Shown: piece by piece, positions 1-8,939 of the stretch
How the letters are laid out: every line of letters begins with the position of its first letter
Position numbering within the stretch: position 1 is the first letter of the stretch
From: Planctomycetota bacterium
Lineage (GTDB): Bacteria > Planctomycetota > UBA1135 > GCA-002686595
Direction of reading: 5' to 3'
Assembly (NCBI GenBank): GCA_026692705.1
Contig: JAPLOE010000213.1
Coordinates: forward strand, 1-64,000
Length of the DNA: 64,000 bases
The notes under the pieces: model-generated
Told to the model about the DNA's origin: nothing
Seen by the model: only the letters and a program-made list of their open reading frames with translations
Database searches by the model: none
Position numbers and translations under genes: made by a program

Positions 1-1
1 G

Positions 2-58
2 ATCATCGTCGCGGCGGTCGCGCTCGATCGGCTGCGCGCGCGCGGGAGCGAAGCGTGA
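2..58 (+). CDS. C-terminal tail of a membrane protein, possibly a sugar ABC permease (partial)
   Basis: Only the last 18 codons lie in the window. They end in a short hydrophobic run followed by a basic tail (A-L-D-R-L-R-A-R) and TGA. This resembles the cytoplasmic end of RbsC-type sugar ABC permeases, where a last membrane helix is followed by D-R-L-R-x-R. The stop overlaps the GTG start of the next gene in GTGA, so the two are probably translationally coupled. The family is an inference from a very short tail; any polytopic membrane protein could end this way. Confidence 0.35.
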   Translation: MIVAAVALDRLRARGSEA

Positions 59-672
59 CGTTGCTCGAGGTGTGCGTGGATTCCGTGGGCGACCTGCGCA
101 AGGCCGTCGCGGGAGGTGCGCGGCGCATCGAGCTCTGCGCGCGGCTCGATGTCGGTGGCTTGACGCCGACGCGTGGGCTGATGGAGCTCGCGCAGGCGGA
201 AATGAAGCTGCCGATCTGCGCCATGGTGCGGCCGCGCGGCGGCGACTTCACGTACGACGAGGCCGAGCTCGCGTCGATGCGCGCGGACCTCGCGTGGCTC
301 AAGGAACGCAAGGTGATGGCGGCGGTGTTCGGCGTGCTCGGGCGCGACGGGAAGCTGGATGTCGAGCGCATGCGCGAGCTGGTCGCGCTCGCGCGGCCGC
401 TCAAGGTCACTTGCCACCGCGCCTTCGACCGCGTGCCCGATCCGCTGGAGGCGCTCGAGCAGCTCATCGGGCTCGGCGTCGAGCGTGTGCTCACCACCGG
501 CGGAGCGCCGGATGCGTTCGAAGGCCGCGACATGCTGCGCCAGCTCGTCGAGCGCGCGCGCGGCCGCATCGTCGTGCTGGCCGGCGGCGGCGTCCGCGCC
601 CACAACTGGCGCGAGATCGTCGCGCACGCGCGCGTCGGCGAAGTGCACAGCTCGACCGTGTTCCCCACCTGA
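55..672 (+). CDS. cutC: CutC family protein (copper homeostasis CutC-like TIM barrel)
   Basis: The 205-aa product follows the CutC family along its whole length: an N-terminal L-E-V-C-V-D strand, G-G-A-x-R-I-E-L-C, G-G-L-T-P, the M-V-R-P-R-G-G-D-F signature, H-R-A-F-D and L-G-V-E-R-V-L-T-T-G-G. It ends just after the G-E-V-H-S-S motif, so it lacks the 30-40 extra C-terminal residues of the E. coli protein, which is common in this family. The family is a cytosolic TIM barrel. A role in copper tolerance was proposed for E. coli but is disputed, and here the neighbours concern carbohydrate use. The GTG start overlaps the upstream stop by four bases. Confidence 0.88.
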   Translation: MTLLEVCVDSVGDLRKAVAGGARRIELCARLDVGGLTPTRGLMELAQAEMKLPICAMVRPRGGDFTYDEAELASMRADLAWLKERKVMAAVFGVLGRDGKLDVERMRELVALARPLKVTCHRAFDRVPDPLEALEQLIGLGVERVLTTGGAPDAFEGRDMLRQLVERARGRIVVLAGGGVRAHNWREIVAHARVGEVHSSTVFPT

Positions 673-697
673 ACGCGCACTTGGTATCAAGAAGGGC

Positions 698-2917
698 GTG
701 AAGCCCCTCCTCACAGCGTTGTCCGTCGTTGTCGCGCTCTTCGTTCCGCTCGTGTCGCCGTCGCGCGCCGCGCCGCAGGAAGAAGCGGCGAAATTGCTCG
801 AGGACGTCCGCACCGTCGAGCGCGTGGGCATCCCCGGGCCTATCGCCGTGTTCGGCGACAAGGCCTTCCCGATCGTCACCGGCGGTCACGGCGGCGCGCA
901 GGCGGCGCTGATCGCGGGCGGTCGCATCGGAAGCGGGCGTGTGCTCGTGTTCGGGCACAACGGTTACGCGGGTCCCGCGGCGAAACGGCCCGGCGAGACC
1001 GCGGCGCTGATGAAGAACCTGCTCGTGTGGACCGCGAAATCGAAGGCGAAGGCGCTCAAGGTCGGCACGCTCGGCGGCATGTTCGGCGGCCTGATGGCGG
1101 AGACGGGCTACGAGGTCGTCGCGCTGCCGAACGGGCCGGAGCCCGAAGGTGTGGCGAAGCTCGCGATCATCGGTTGCGCGCCGTTGTCGCTGAGCGACGA
1201 GGAGACCGACTGGCTGATCAAGTACGTCGCCGGCGGCGGAGCGGTGATCTGCGGCGACACGCCGTGGGGCTGGCTGCAGGGGCATCCGAATGAACGTGTC
1301 GAGGAGCGACCGGGGCAGCGGCTGCTCGCGCAGGCGGGGCTCGCGTACGCCGACGGATACACGGAGCCGACGTCGGACAACGGTCAGCTCGCGGCGAACG
1401 TGCCGGATCCGCTGGTGCATGCGGGCCGCGCGCTCGAGCTCATGCTCGCGCTCGAAGCGGGCAAGGCGACCGCGACCGATGCGCAACTCGCGCAGGCGCA
1501 GGTCTCGCTGCAGCTCGCGCTGCGCTGGATGCCCAAGGGCGATGTGGCGTTCCGCGAGCGGCTGGAAAAGCTCGTGAAGGCGAAGGAAGCGAGCCTCGTG
1601 GTCAGCGAGAGCCAGCCGATGAAGCGCTCGAACGCGCTCGGGCGCGCGCTGCTCGCGATCCAGGTCGAGATGCTGCGCAGCGAGCCGATCGGCAAGGTGC
1701 GCGCGCACGCTTCGGCGGCGGATTTTCCCGGCGATGTCGACGCGCCGGCGCAGGTGCTCTCGGCGGAGATCGACGCTTCGCTCGGCGGTTGGCATTCGAC
1801 GGGCGCCTACGCGCGTCCCGGTGCGAAGGTCGAGCTGCAGCTGCCGGCGGAGGCGCTCGGGCGCGGCTTCGCGCTGCGCATCGGCTGCCACGACGACACG
1901 CTGTGGCACCTCGACACGTGGAAGCGCGTGCCCGCGATCACGCTCGAAGTCCCGGCGAACGAACGCACGACGCTCGCGGCCAATCCGTTCGGGGGCCCGG
2001 TGTACGTCGTCGTCCCCGACGGCTGCACGCTCGGCAAGCTGAAGGTGCAGCTGCGCGGAGTCGTGCCGGCACCGCTGTTCGTGCTCGGGCGCACGACGCT
2101 CGAGGAGTGGCGCGACGAGCAGCGCACGCGTCCCGCGCCGTGGGCCGAGCTCAGCTCGCGCAAGCTCGGGATCAGCCTGCCTTCGGCGGCGATCCGCTCG
2201 CTCGACGATCCCAAGGCGCTGATGGAGTTCTGGGACCGCGTGCTCGACGCCGAGGCCGAGCTCGTCGGCGTTCCCAAGGCTCGCCCGCGGCCCGAGCGTT
2301 TCGTGTGCGACCGCCAGATCAGCGCGGGCTACATGCACTCGGGTTATCCGGTGATGACGCACCTCGATGCGGCCGAGCACGTCGTCGCGCTCGACAACCT
2401 GCGGCACGCCAAGGACGTGTGGGGCTTCGTGCACGAGCTCGGCCACAACCTGCAGCGGCCCGAGTGGACCTTCGACGGCACGGGCGAGGTGACGAACAAC
2501 GTGATCGGCCTGTACGCGATCGAGCGCTGCTGCGACCAACGCGGCGAGGATCCGGGGCACGAGGGCGTGTCGAATCCGCCGTCGGTCGAGGCCTATGTCG
2601 CGCGCGGCGCGAAGTTCGACGAGTGGAAGAACGATCCATTCCTCGCGCTCACGATGTACCGGCAGCTGCGCGAGGCGTTTGGCTGGGAGCCGTTCCAGCG
2701 CGTGTTCGCCGAGTACCGCGCGCTCGGGCGCAACGAGCGGCCGCAGGGCGAAGAGGAGAAGCGCGACGAGTGGATGCGGCGCATGTCGGAGGCGACGGGC
2801 AAGAACCTCGGGCCGTTTTTCCAGGCCTGGGGCGTGCCGACGAGCGAGAAGGCGCGGCGCGGGGTCGAGCGGCTCGCGCCATGGATGCCGGCGGGGCTCG
2901 AAAGCAAGGCGAAGTGA
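698..2917 (+). CDS. Secreted M60-like (enhancin/mucinase-type) zinc metallopeptidase
   Basis: The protein is 739 aa with a Sec signal peptide (about residues 1-24, K-P-L-L-T-A-L-S then a hydrophobic core). An N-terminal region of about 200 residues resembles a glutamine-amidotransferase-like (ThuA/GATase) fold. The catalytic part carries H579-E-L-G-H583 followed 14 residues later by E597 in G-E-V-T-N-N, which is the gluzincin HExxH...E pattern of Peptidase M60. M60 enzymes act on mucin-like O-glycoproteins, so a role in opening glycoprotein substrates outside the cell fits the fucosidase and sialidase nearby. The GTG start is chosen because it opens a good signal peptide and lies 25 bp after cutC. 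A TATCAA box sits 7 bases before it. The longer upstream reading frame is only a cutC shadow. Confidence 0.8.
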   Translation: MKPLLTALSVVVALFVPLVSPSRAAPQEEAAKLLEDVRTVERVGIPGPIAVFGDKAFPIVTGGHGGAQAALIAGGRIGSGRVLVFGHNGYAGPAAKRPGETAALMKNLLVWTAKSKAKALKVGTLGGMFGGLMAETGYEVVALPNGPEPEGVAKLAIIGCAPLSLSDEETDWLIKYVAGGGAVICGDTPWGWLQGHPNERVEERPGQRLLAQAGLAYADGYTEPTSDNGQLAANVPDPLVHAGRALELMLALEAGKATATDAQLAQAQVSLQLALRWMPKGDVAFRERLEKLVKAKEASLVVSESQPMKRSNALGRALLAIQVEMLRSEPIGKVRAHASAADFPGDVDAPAQVLSAEIDASLGGWHSTGAYARPGAKVELQLPAEALGRGFALRIGCHDDTLWHLDTWKRVPAITLEVPANERTTLAANPFGGPVYVVVPDGCTLGKLKVQLRGVVPAPLFVLGRTTLEEWRDEQRTRPAPWAELSSRKLGISLPSAAIRSLDDPKALMEFWDRVLDAEAELVGVPKARPRPERFVCDRQISAGYMHSGYPVMTHLDAAEHVVALDNLRHAKDVWGFVHELGHNLQRPEWTFDGTGEVTNNVIGLYAIERCCDQRGEDPGHEGVSNPPSVEAYVARGAKFDEWKNDPFLALTMYRQLREAFGWEPFQRVFAEYRALGRNERPQGEEEKRDEWMRRMSEATGKNLGPFFQAWGVPTSEKARRGVERLAPWMPAGLESKAK

Positions 2918-2924
2918 GCCGAGA

Positions 2925-3839
2925 ATGAGCGCCATGGATTCGATCGATCGTCGCGGCGTCGTGATCGGTGCGGCGGCACTCGCCGCAGCGTGCGCGGTGC
3001 AGGGTTCCGCGGGTGAGGCCGCGAAAGGACAGGAAACTGGCGTGGAGAAGTCACCGAAGACCGGCGGCGAAGTGCAGCAACTGCCGACGTTGTTCGTGTC
3101 GCACGGCGCACCGAACCTCGTGCTCAGCGAACTGCCGGTGAAGCGCTTTCTCGCGTCGCTTGGCACGCGCTACCGGCCGCGCGCGGTGTTGTGCGTGTCG
3201 GCGCACTGGCTGACGAAGGAAGCGACGGTCGACGTCTCGCCCAAGCCGAAGACGATCCACGACTTCTACGGCTTCGAGGACGAGCTCTACCAGATGCGCT
3301 ACGCGGCGCCGGGAGCGATCGAGCTCGCCACGGAGATCGCGGACACGCTCGCGACGGCCGGTGTCGCCGCGCGCAAGGAAGAGCGTGGGCTCGACCACGG
3401 TGCGTGGGTGCCGCTGATGCTCGCGTACAAGGACGCGAACGTGCCGGTGACGCAGCTCTCGCTGCAACCGGGGCGCAACACCGAGCACCACTACAAGCTC
3501 GGGCTCGCGCTGCAGGCGCTGCGCAAGCAGGGCGTGCTCGTGATCGGTTCCGGCGGCGCGACGCACAACCTCGACGAGATCGGCCCGGGCGACACGTTGC
3601 CGAAGTGGGCGGCGGAGTTCGACACGTGGCTCGACGAGCGCGCGCACGCCGGCGACGCGAAGGCGCTGATGGAGTACCGCAAGGTCGCGCCGAACGCGGT
3701 GCGCAACCATCCGAGCGAGGACCACTACCTGCCGATCCTTGTCGCGCTCGGCGCCGCCGGCGAGAAGGCGAAGGCGAAGACGCTGCACGAGAGCGCCGCC
3801 TACGGCTCGCTCTCGCTGCGCGCGTTCGAGTTCGCCTGA
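2925..3839 (+). CDS. Exported class III extradiol dioxygenase-like protein (DODA/YgiD family)
   Basis: The product is 304 aa. It starts with a Tat-like leader (D-R-R-G-V-V-I-G-A-A-A-L-A-A-A-C), which also contains a weak lipobox. The rest matches the LigB/DODA family: F-V-S-H-G-A-P near residue 55, the I-H-D-F-Y-G-F motif, G-L-D-H-G-A-W, G-S-G-G-A-T-H-N-L and S-E-D-H-Y-L-P. The His residues in these motifs are the metal ligands and acid/base in 4,5-DOPA extradiol dioxygenases. Homologues open catechol rings in the cytosol, so an exported copy is unusual. ATG 2925 lies 7 bp after the M60 stop and ATG 2934 is an alternative. The gene is probably cotranscribed with the M60 gene. Confidence 0.82.
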   Translation: MSAMDSIDRRGVVIGAAALAAACAVQGSAGEAAKGQETGVEKSPKTGGEVQQLPTLFVSHGAPNLVLSELPVKRFLASLGTRYRPRAVLCVSAHWLTKEATVDVSPKPKTIHDFYGFEDELYQMRYAAPGAIELATEIADTLATAGVAARKEERGLDHGAWVPLMLAYKDANVPVTQLSLQPGRNTEHHYKLGLALQALRKQGVLVIGSGGATHNLDEIGPGDTLPKWAAEFDTWLDERAHAGDAKALMEYRKVAPNAVRNHPSEDHYLPILVALGAAGEKAKAKTLHESAAYGSLSLRAFEFA

Positions 3840-3846
3840 GCGAAGT

Positions 3847-6078
3847 TCAGTCGGCGAGCGAGAGCACGACACGCTCCCCGGCCTTCAGCGTGCCGACGAG
3901 ATCCGTGCCCTTGCGCTCCAGGACCGCGCCGTCAGCCTTGAACGGCGCTCCGCCGAACGGATCGCGCAGGCGCAGCTCGCCGCCAAGCTCGGACACGACC
4001 GTCACGGATCGTGTGCGTCCGGCGATACGCTTCGCGGACACGCGGAACGCTCCTTCGGCGCGCAGGTTGTCGAACTCAACGTCCGTCCAGCGCTCGCTCG
4101 TCGCCGGGAACACGCGCACGACGCCGCCCCAGCTCTGCAGCAGCATCTCGTGCACCGCCTGCGCGGCGAGCATGTTGCCCTCGAGCGTGAACGGCCGGTA
4201 CGTGAACTTCGACAGGCCCTTGCCCGACTGGTCTCCGTTCAGGTGGAAGCCGTTGCGGCCCGTGAAGGCGAGGTAGTTCTCGAGTTGCGCGAGCGCCTTC
4301 TCAGGCCTTCCCGTGCGCGCGAGCATGCACGAGAACCACGAGAAGCTGTAGCCGGTCCACCAGTCGCCGCCGTGGCGCTCGAGCTGCTCGAGCGTCGCGT
4401 CGATCGTGTGGCGCTCGCTCTCGCTGCCTTCGATGGTGATCGTCCCCAGCGGATGGATCGCCATCGCGTGCGAGAAGTGGCGGTGCGAGCTGTCGTAGGG
4501 CAGGCCGCGCGCGAACGTCAGCGCGCCACTCTCCGCATCGACGTCGAGCGGCTCGAGGCGCGCGAGCACGTCGCTCCATTTCGCCGCCTCTTCCGCGCGG
4601 CCGAGCTCGTTCGCCTGACGCGCGAGCGCGCCGAACAGCCAACGCAGGAGCGCTTGGTCGTAGTTCGAGTTCGGCGCCAGCCACGAGCGCGGCGAGTTGT
4701 CGAAGATCTCCGGACTCGACGAGAGCGGCAGGCGCAAGTGGCCGGCGCTGTCGGGCGCGAGCAACGCCGCGAGCGCGCGCCCCGCCTGCGCGCACCACGG
4801 ATGCACAACGCTCTCGAGGAACTTGCGATCGCGCGTGTAGCGCCAATGCTCGTCGAACAGCAACGCAAGCCACGCCGTGTTCGTCGGCGAGAGCGAATAC
4901 TGCCCCCAGCCCCCCATCGCGCGCCCTTCGAGCGTCATCACGCCCGGCACGACGAGACCGTCGACGGCGTAGAAAGAGCGCGCAAAGCGCTCGAACGTCG
5001 GCTGCAGGTTCGCGAGGTGCTGCAGGAAGCACAGCCCGGCTTCCGCATGCCCCATCGGCAGTTGCGCGATGTACGTCGTCTGCGTGTTGAGGTCGTTGTG
5101 GTAGTCGCCCTTCCACGGCGGCAGGCCACCTTCGTCCGCGGTCCACAGGCCTTGCAGCGCGATCGGTGCGCCGCCGCGACCGAGCTGGTCGACGCGCGAG
5201 CCCGCGCCGTAGAGGTAACGCACGAGGTCGTACTGCGCCTGGATGCGCTCGTCCGGCACGCGCACGCTCGAAGCGCCCCAGTGCTCCTTCCACCACGATT
5301 CATGCCACTGCTGCAGGAGCCACTCGTACGGCATCGCGACCTGCAGCTGCGCACCGACGCCGAGCCAGCTGTCGAGCGACTCGCCCTCGCGCGGCGCGTG
5401 GTCGCGCTTGCCCACGTGGATCAGCAGCGTCGAGCCCTGCTCGTCGTCGTGGCGCACGCACGCGACACCGTACGCCCCGCCCTGCGCCGCTTCCTGCACG
5501 TACCACTGGCGTTCGCCGTCGGACACCACGCTCGCGGGCGCGTAGTCGAGCCGCTTCACGGCCTGCGGAGGCACGAGGCGGACTTGCGGCTTCGCTCCGT
5601 CGACGCGCACGACCGTGTACGGAAGCGTCGCGCTCACGTGCAGCCGCACCGTCGTCGCTCCGAGCTCAACTCTTGCCTGCGCACTTGCCAGATCGAGCGA
5701 GAACCGCTGCACGTTCGTGCCTTCAGGGAACACGAGCTCGATGCGCCCGCCCGGCAGCTTCGTCGGGTACGGCACCGTGTCGTAGGGCACGTCGAAGAGC
5801 TCGTGCAGCTTCTGCTGCGGCCCGTTCGCGACGAGTTCCTTCATCGTCGCGTAGGTCCAGTCCTCGCGTTGGAGCATGTCGGGCGTGCGCTCGTCCCACA
5901 GGTCGCCGCGGTCGAGCGAGAGCCGCACGACGTTGCCTTCGCCCCACACGAGCACGCCCTGCGCGCCATTTCCCAGCGGCAATCCGTCATCCCAACGCGA
6001 CACGGGCGCCTCGAGCACGAGCGGCGCCGGAACGTGCGGCGCCTGCGCGACGACGGCCAGAAATAGCAACTCAAGCAT
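3847..6078 (-). CDS. GH95 family alpha-L-fucosidase, secreted
   Basis: The 743-aa protein has a short signal peptide (M-L-E-L-L-F-L-A-V-V-A-Q-A) and then the GH95 layout. An N-terminal beta-domain starts with W-D-D-G-L-P-L-G-N-G. An (alpha/alpha)6 barrel contains W-K-G-D-Y-H-N-D-L-N-T-Q near residue 325, which holds the Asn pair that activates water in characterised GH95 enzymes. The S-S-S-P-E segment near residue 457 carries the likely general acid Glu. S-H-R-H-F-S-H near 535 and L-E-G-N-M-L-A-A near 640 are also conserved. It should release alpha-1,2-linked L-fucose, or related sugars such as L-galactose, from glycans. Its start overlaps the upstream mutarotase gene by 8 bp, consistent with a two-gene operon. 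It converges on the dioxygenase gene with stops 7 bp apart. Confidence 0.9.
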   Translation of the reverse strand: MLELLFLAVVAQAPHVPAPLVLEAPVSRWDDGLPLGNGAQGVLVWGEGNVVRLSLDRGDLWDERTPDMLQREDWTYATMKELVANGPQQKLHELFDVPYDTVPYPTKLPGGRIELVFPEGTNVQRFSLDLASAQARVELGATTVRLHVSATLPYTVVRVDGAKPQVRLVPPQAVKRLDYAPASVVSDGERQWYVQEAAQGGAYGVACVRHDDEQGSTLLIHVGKRDHAPREGESLDSWLGVGAQLQVAMPYEWLLQQWHESWWKEHWGASSVRVPDERIQAQYDLVRYLYGAGSRVDQLGRGGAPIALQGLWTADEGGLPPWKGDYHNDLNTQTTYIAQLPMGHAEAGLCFLQHLANLQPTFERFARSFYAVDGLVVPGVMTLEGRAMGGWGQYSLSPTNTAWLALLFDEHWRYTRDRKFLESVVHPWCAQAGRALAALLAPDSAGHLRLPLSSSPEIFDNSPRSWLAPNSNYDQALLRWLFGALARQANELGRAEEAAKWSDVLARLEPLDVDAESGALTFARGLPYDSSHRHFSHAMAIHPLGTITIEGSESERHTIDATLEQLERHGGDWWTGYSFSWFSCMLARTGRPEKALAQLENYLAFTGRNGFHLNGDQSGKGLSKFTYRPFTLEGNMLAAQAVHEMLLQSWGGVVRVFPATSERWTDVEFDNLRAEGAFRVSAKRIAGRTRSVTVVSELGGELRLRDPFGGAPFKADGAVLERKGTDLVGTLKAGERVVLSLAD

Positions 6079-6409
6079 GGTGGAACACCTCGCGCATCTG
6101 CGCCCACCACTCGCCGGGTTGGCGCGTGCCGACGGGCTCCTGGCAAGGCTCGGTGAGCTTCCACCAGCGCTGCGTCTCCGGATCCGCCGCCATGCGCGCC
6201 ATGTCCGCCGCGAAATCCGCGCCCACGTGCTCGAAACACGCGAACAGGTAGTCGCGGCCGTCGTCCAGGCGTTGCAGGAAGATCGAGTAGTTGCGCAGGT
6301 TGCAGTCGTGGATGCGCGCGAGCACTCCCGGCCAGACCTCCGCGTGCAGGCGAACGTACTCGTCGACCTTCTCCGGCCGCAGCCGGATCACCATTCCGTA
6401 GCGCTTCAT
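6071..6409 (-). CDS. L-rhamnose mutarotase family protein (RhaM-like), probably acting on L-fucose or L-rhamnose
   Basis: The product is 112 aa, the normal size for the family. It shows the RhaM features: an N-terminal R-Y-G-M-V-I-R-L strand, E-Y-V-R-L-H-A-E-V-W-P (the His and Tyr used in anomer interconversion), N-Y-S-I-F-L and a C-terminal W-W-K-L-T-E-P. These dimeric ferredoxin-fold proteins interconvert alpha and beta anomers of 6-deoxysugars. Because the downstream overlapping gene is a GH95 fucosidase, L-fucose is the more likely substrate here. The much longer upstream frame is a shadow of the sialidase gene. ATG 6409 is preceded by a TAGAGT box at a 7-base spacing, so the mRNA is probably leaderless. 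Confidence 0.85.
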   Translation of the reverse strand: MKRYGMVIRLRPEKVDEYVRLHAEVWPGVLARIHDCNLRNYSIFLQRLDDGRDYLFACFEHVGADFAADMARMAADPETQRWWKLTEPCQEPVGTRQPGEWWAQMREVFHHA

Positions 6410-6416
6410 GCTCGCG

Positions 6417-6422
6417 ACTCTA
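6417..6422 (-). promoter_or_regulatory. -10 box of a leaderless promoter for the mutarotase-fucosidase operon
   Basis: On the minus strand TAGAGT lies 7 bases before the ATG at 6409. This matches the TAnnnT spacing seen at several other starts in this window and places the transcription start at or next to the A of the start codon. Confidence 0.45.
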
Positions 6423-6445
6423 TCGCGCCGCGTTACAACGTTCCC

Positions 6446-7528
6446 ATGCTCCCCCTGCTGTTCCTCGCGCTCCAGGACGCCCCTGCGTTTCTCGACCTTT
6501 CCGCGGATTCGGCGCGGCGCGTCGTCGTCGACCGCGAGCCGGGGAAGTACCTCGGCCATCCGACGACGGCACTGCTCGGCGACGGCCGCACCATCCTGTG
6601 CGCCTATCCCGAAGGCCACGGGCGCGGCGCGATCCGCTTGGTGCGCAGCGAGGACGGTGGCGCGAGCTGGAGCAAGCCCTTGCCCGTTCCCGCGAGCTTC
6701 GCGACGAGCCTCGAGACGCCGACGCTGCATCGTTTCGCGCTGCCCGACGGCCGCGAGCGCGTGCTGCTCTTCTCCGGCCTCAACCCCGCGCGCCTCTCGC
6801 ACTCAGACGACGGCGGCCGCACGTGGACCGAGCTCGCGCCCGCGGGCAGCTGGGGCGGCATCGTGGTGATGTCGAGCGTCGCGCGGCTCGCCGACGGCAC
6901 GCTCGGCGCGTTCTTCCACGACGACGGGCGCTTTTTCGCCGCCGGAGGCAAGGCCGCGGGCACGTTCACGCTCTTGCAGAGTTTCTCGAAGGATCTGGGC
7001 CTTTCGTGGAGCGAGCCCGAGCCGATCTGGAGCGGCAGCGACGTGCACCTGTGCGAGCCGGGCCTCGTGCGCTCGCCCGACGGCAAGCGCCTCGCGCTGC
7101 TGCTGCGCGAGAACCGCCGCGCGAAACCGTCGCAGGTGATGCTCTCCGACGACGAGGCGCGCTCGTGGGGCCAGCCGCGCGAGCTGAATGCGGCGCTCAC
7201 GGGCGACCGCCACGTCGGCGTCCACTCGCTCGACGGCCGACTCGTGGTGACGTTCCGCGACATGGCGCCGGAAAGCCCGACGCGCGGTGACTGGCTCGCC
7301 TGGGTCGGCCGCTTCGACGACCTCGAGCGCGCCGGCGCCGGCGAGCTGCGCGTGCGCCTCGCCGGCAACCACCACGACTACGACTGCGGTTATGCCGGCC
7401 TCGAGCTGCTCGCCGACGGCACGTTCGTCGCGACGAGCTACGGCCACTGGACCGAGGGCGAGCAACCCTTCGTGATCAGCGTGCGCTTCACGCTCGCAGA
7501 GCTCGACCGCCTTCGCGCGCAGCGGTGA
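6446..7528 (+). CDS. Sialidase-like BNR/Asp-box beta-propeller protein
   Basis: The product is 360 aa with a short N-terminal hydrophobic leader (M-L-P-L-L-F-L-A-L). It carries Asp-box repeats: S-E-D-G-G-A-S-W, S-D-D-G-G-R-T-W and a degenerate S-D-D-E-A-R-S-W. A C-E-P-G-L-V-R-S-P-D-G segment and a C-terminal Y-G-H-W strand fit the six-bladed exo-alpha-sialidase fold. The family removes terminal sialic acids, but many planctomycete paralogues have this propeller without proven sialidase activity. The complete Arg triad and Tyr/Glu pair cannot be assigned from reading alone. It is divergent from the mutarotase with 36 bp between starts, and TACAAC lies 6 bases before the ATG. Confidence 0.75.
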   Translation: MLPLLFLALQDAPAFLDLSADSARRVVVDREPGKYLGHPTTALLGDGRTILCAYPEGHGRGAIRLVRSEDGGASWSKPLPVPASFATSLETPTLHRFALPDGRERVLLFSGLNPARLSHSDDGGRTWTELAPAGSWGGIVVMSSVARLADGTLGAFFHDDGRFFAAGGKAAGTFTLLQSFSKDLGLSWSEPEPIWSGSDVHLCEPGLVRSPDGKRLALLLRENRRAKPSQVMLSDDEARSWGQPRELNAALTGDRHVGVHSLDGRLVVTFRDMAPESPTRGDWLAWVGRFDDLERAGAGELRVRLAGNHHDYDCGYAGLELLADGTFVATSYGHWTEGEQPFVISVRFTLAELDRLRAQR

Positions 7529-7616
7529 AAGCCCGCGCCGCCGCTCGCGCAACCCGCTCCGGAACTCGGTATCGTCCGCGCGGTCCCGTCCCGCCCCCAC
7601 GAGCATCAGGCCAGCC

Positions 7617-8870
7617 ATGAGCACGAGCGCGCCCCCCGCACCCGCGATCCAGTCCCGCCTCTCGGTGATGATGTTCCTCCAGTTCTTCGTCTGGGGCGCG
7701 TGGTACGTGTCCATGACGGGCTGGATGAAGCAGGTCGGTCTCGGCGGACCCGACGGCGTGGTCGGCTGGGCCTACACCGTCGGCCCGATCGCCGCCTGCA
7801 TCTCGCCGTTCTTCCTCGGCATGATCGCCGACCGCTACTTCGCCACGCAGCGCGTGCTCGCGGCGATGCACGTCATCGGCGGCGCGATCCTGCTCGCCGT
7901 TCCCGCGATCGCCACCGGAGCCGGCGCCGGCGCGACGATGGGCTTCACGCACCCGTACATCCTCGCGCTCTTCGCGCACATGCTCTTCTACATGCCGACG
8001 GTGGGCCTCACGACGACGCTGAGCCTCGCCAACATGACGGCGCCGGAGAAGCAGTTCCCGATCGTGCGCGTGTGGGGCACGATCGGCTGGATCGCGGCCG
8101 GAATCGTGGTGAGCCAGCTTCCGAGCGGCGACAAGAGCCCGGCGCAGTTCTGGCTCGCGGGCGGCGCGTCGATCCTGCTCGCGCTGTACTCGCTGACGCT
8201 CCCCAACACGCCTCCGCCCGGCAAGGGCAAGGCGGTGAGCGCGCGCGAGCTGCTCGGCCTCGACTCGCTCGCGCTGATGAAGTCCGCGCCCTACGCGATC
8301 TTCATCCTGTGCTCGTTCCTGATCTGCATCCCGCTCGCGGGCTACTACAACCAGGCGCGCGGCTTCGTCGAGGCGATCGGCGACACGAACTCGACCTTCA
8401 CCATGACCTACGGACAGATGTCCGAGATCCTGTTCATGGTGACGATGCCGCTGTTCTTCCGGCGCCTGGGCGTCAAGTGGATGCTCGCGGTCGGCATGCT
8501 CGCGTGGGTCGTGCGTTACGGCCTGTTCAGCTTCGCCGCGAACGACCACGTGATCTGGATGGCGATCATCGCGATCGTGCTGCACGGCATCTGCTACGAC
8601 TTCTTCTTCGTCACGGGCTTCCTGTACGTCGACCGCAAGGCGCCGCGCGAGCTGCGCGGCCAGGCGCAGGGCTTCCTCGTGCTCGTCACGCAGGGCCTCG
8701 GCCTCGGCCTCGGTGCGCAGGTCGTGGCGCGGCTCCTCGCATCGAACACGAACAGCGAAAGCGTCGTGAACTGGCAGCACTTCTGGGGCGTGCTCGCGGC
8801 GGCCGCGCTCGGAGTGTTCCTCATCTTCGTGCTGCTCTTCCGCGACAAGGCCGCGGAACAGGCGGAGTGA
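7617..8870 (+). CDS. MFS transporter, nucleoside:H+ symporter (NHS)-like family
   Basis: The 417-aa protein has about 12 hydrophobic segments. The N terminus contains L-S-V-M-M-F-L-Q-F-F-V-W-G-A-W-Y, and the first half ends with R-V-W-G-T-I-G-W-I-A-A-G. Both match the NupG/XapB-type branch of the major facilitator superfamily. Several Bacteroidota and Planctomycetota members of this branch sit in sugar-utilisation loci and are annotated only as MFS transporters, so the substrate here could be a nucleoside or a released monosaccharide. A TATCGT -10 box lies about 46 bp upstream. The sialidase gene ends 88 bp before it. Confidence 0.82.
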   Translation: MSTSAPPAPAIQSRLSVMMFLQFFVWGAWYVSMTGWMKQVGLGGPDGVVGWAYTVGPIAACISPFFLGMIADRYFATQRVLAAMHVIGGAILLAVPAIATGAGAGATMGFTHPYILALFAHMLFYMPTVGLTTTLSLANMTAPEKQFPIVRVWGTIGWIAAGIVVSQLPSGDKSPAQFWLAGGASILLALYSLTLPNTPPPGKGKAVSARELLGLDSLALMKSAPYAIFILCSFLICIPLAGYYNQARGFVEAIGDTNSTFTMTYGQMSEILFMVTMPLFFRRLGVKWMLAVGMLAWVVRYGLFSFAANDHVIWMAIIAIVLHGICYDFFFVTGFLYVDRKAPRELRGQAQGFLVLVTQGLGLGLGAQVVARLLASNTNSESVVNWQHFWGVLAAAALGVFLIFVLLFRDKAAEQAE

Positions 8871-8939
8871 CGGCGGTGGCGCGCGTCGGCGACGGGCGAG
8901 CGGCGTTCGAGCCGCGCCGCGTCGCCGACGACGCACGGA

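Noticed and set aside
8871-8939. Fusion of the MFS transporter with the AlkD-like protein (same frame after the TGA)
   Set aside because: The 23 in-frame codons between TGA and GTG 8940 show no conserved sequence, and the two families are not known as fusions; the shared frame is coincidence.
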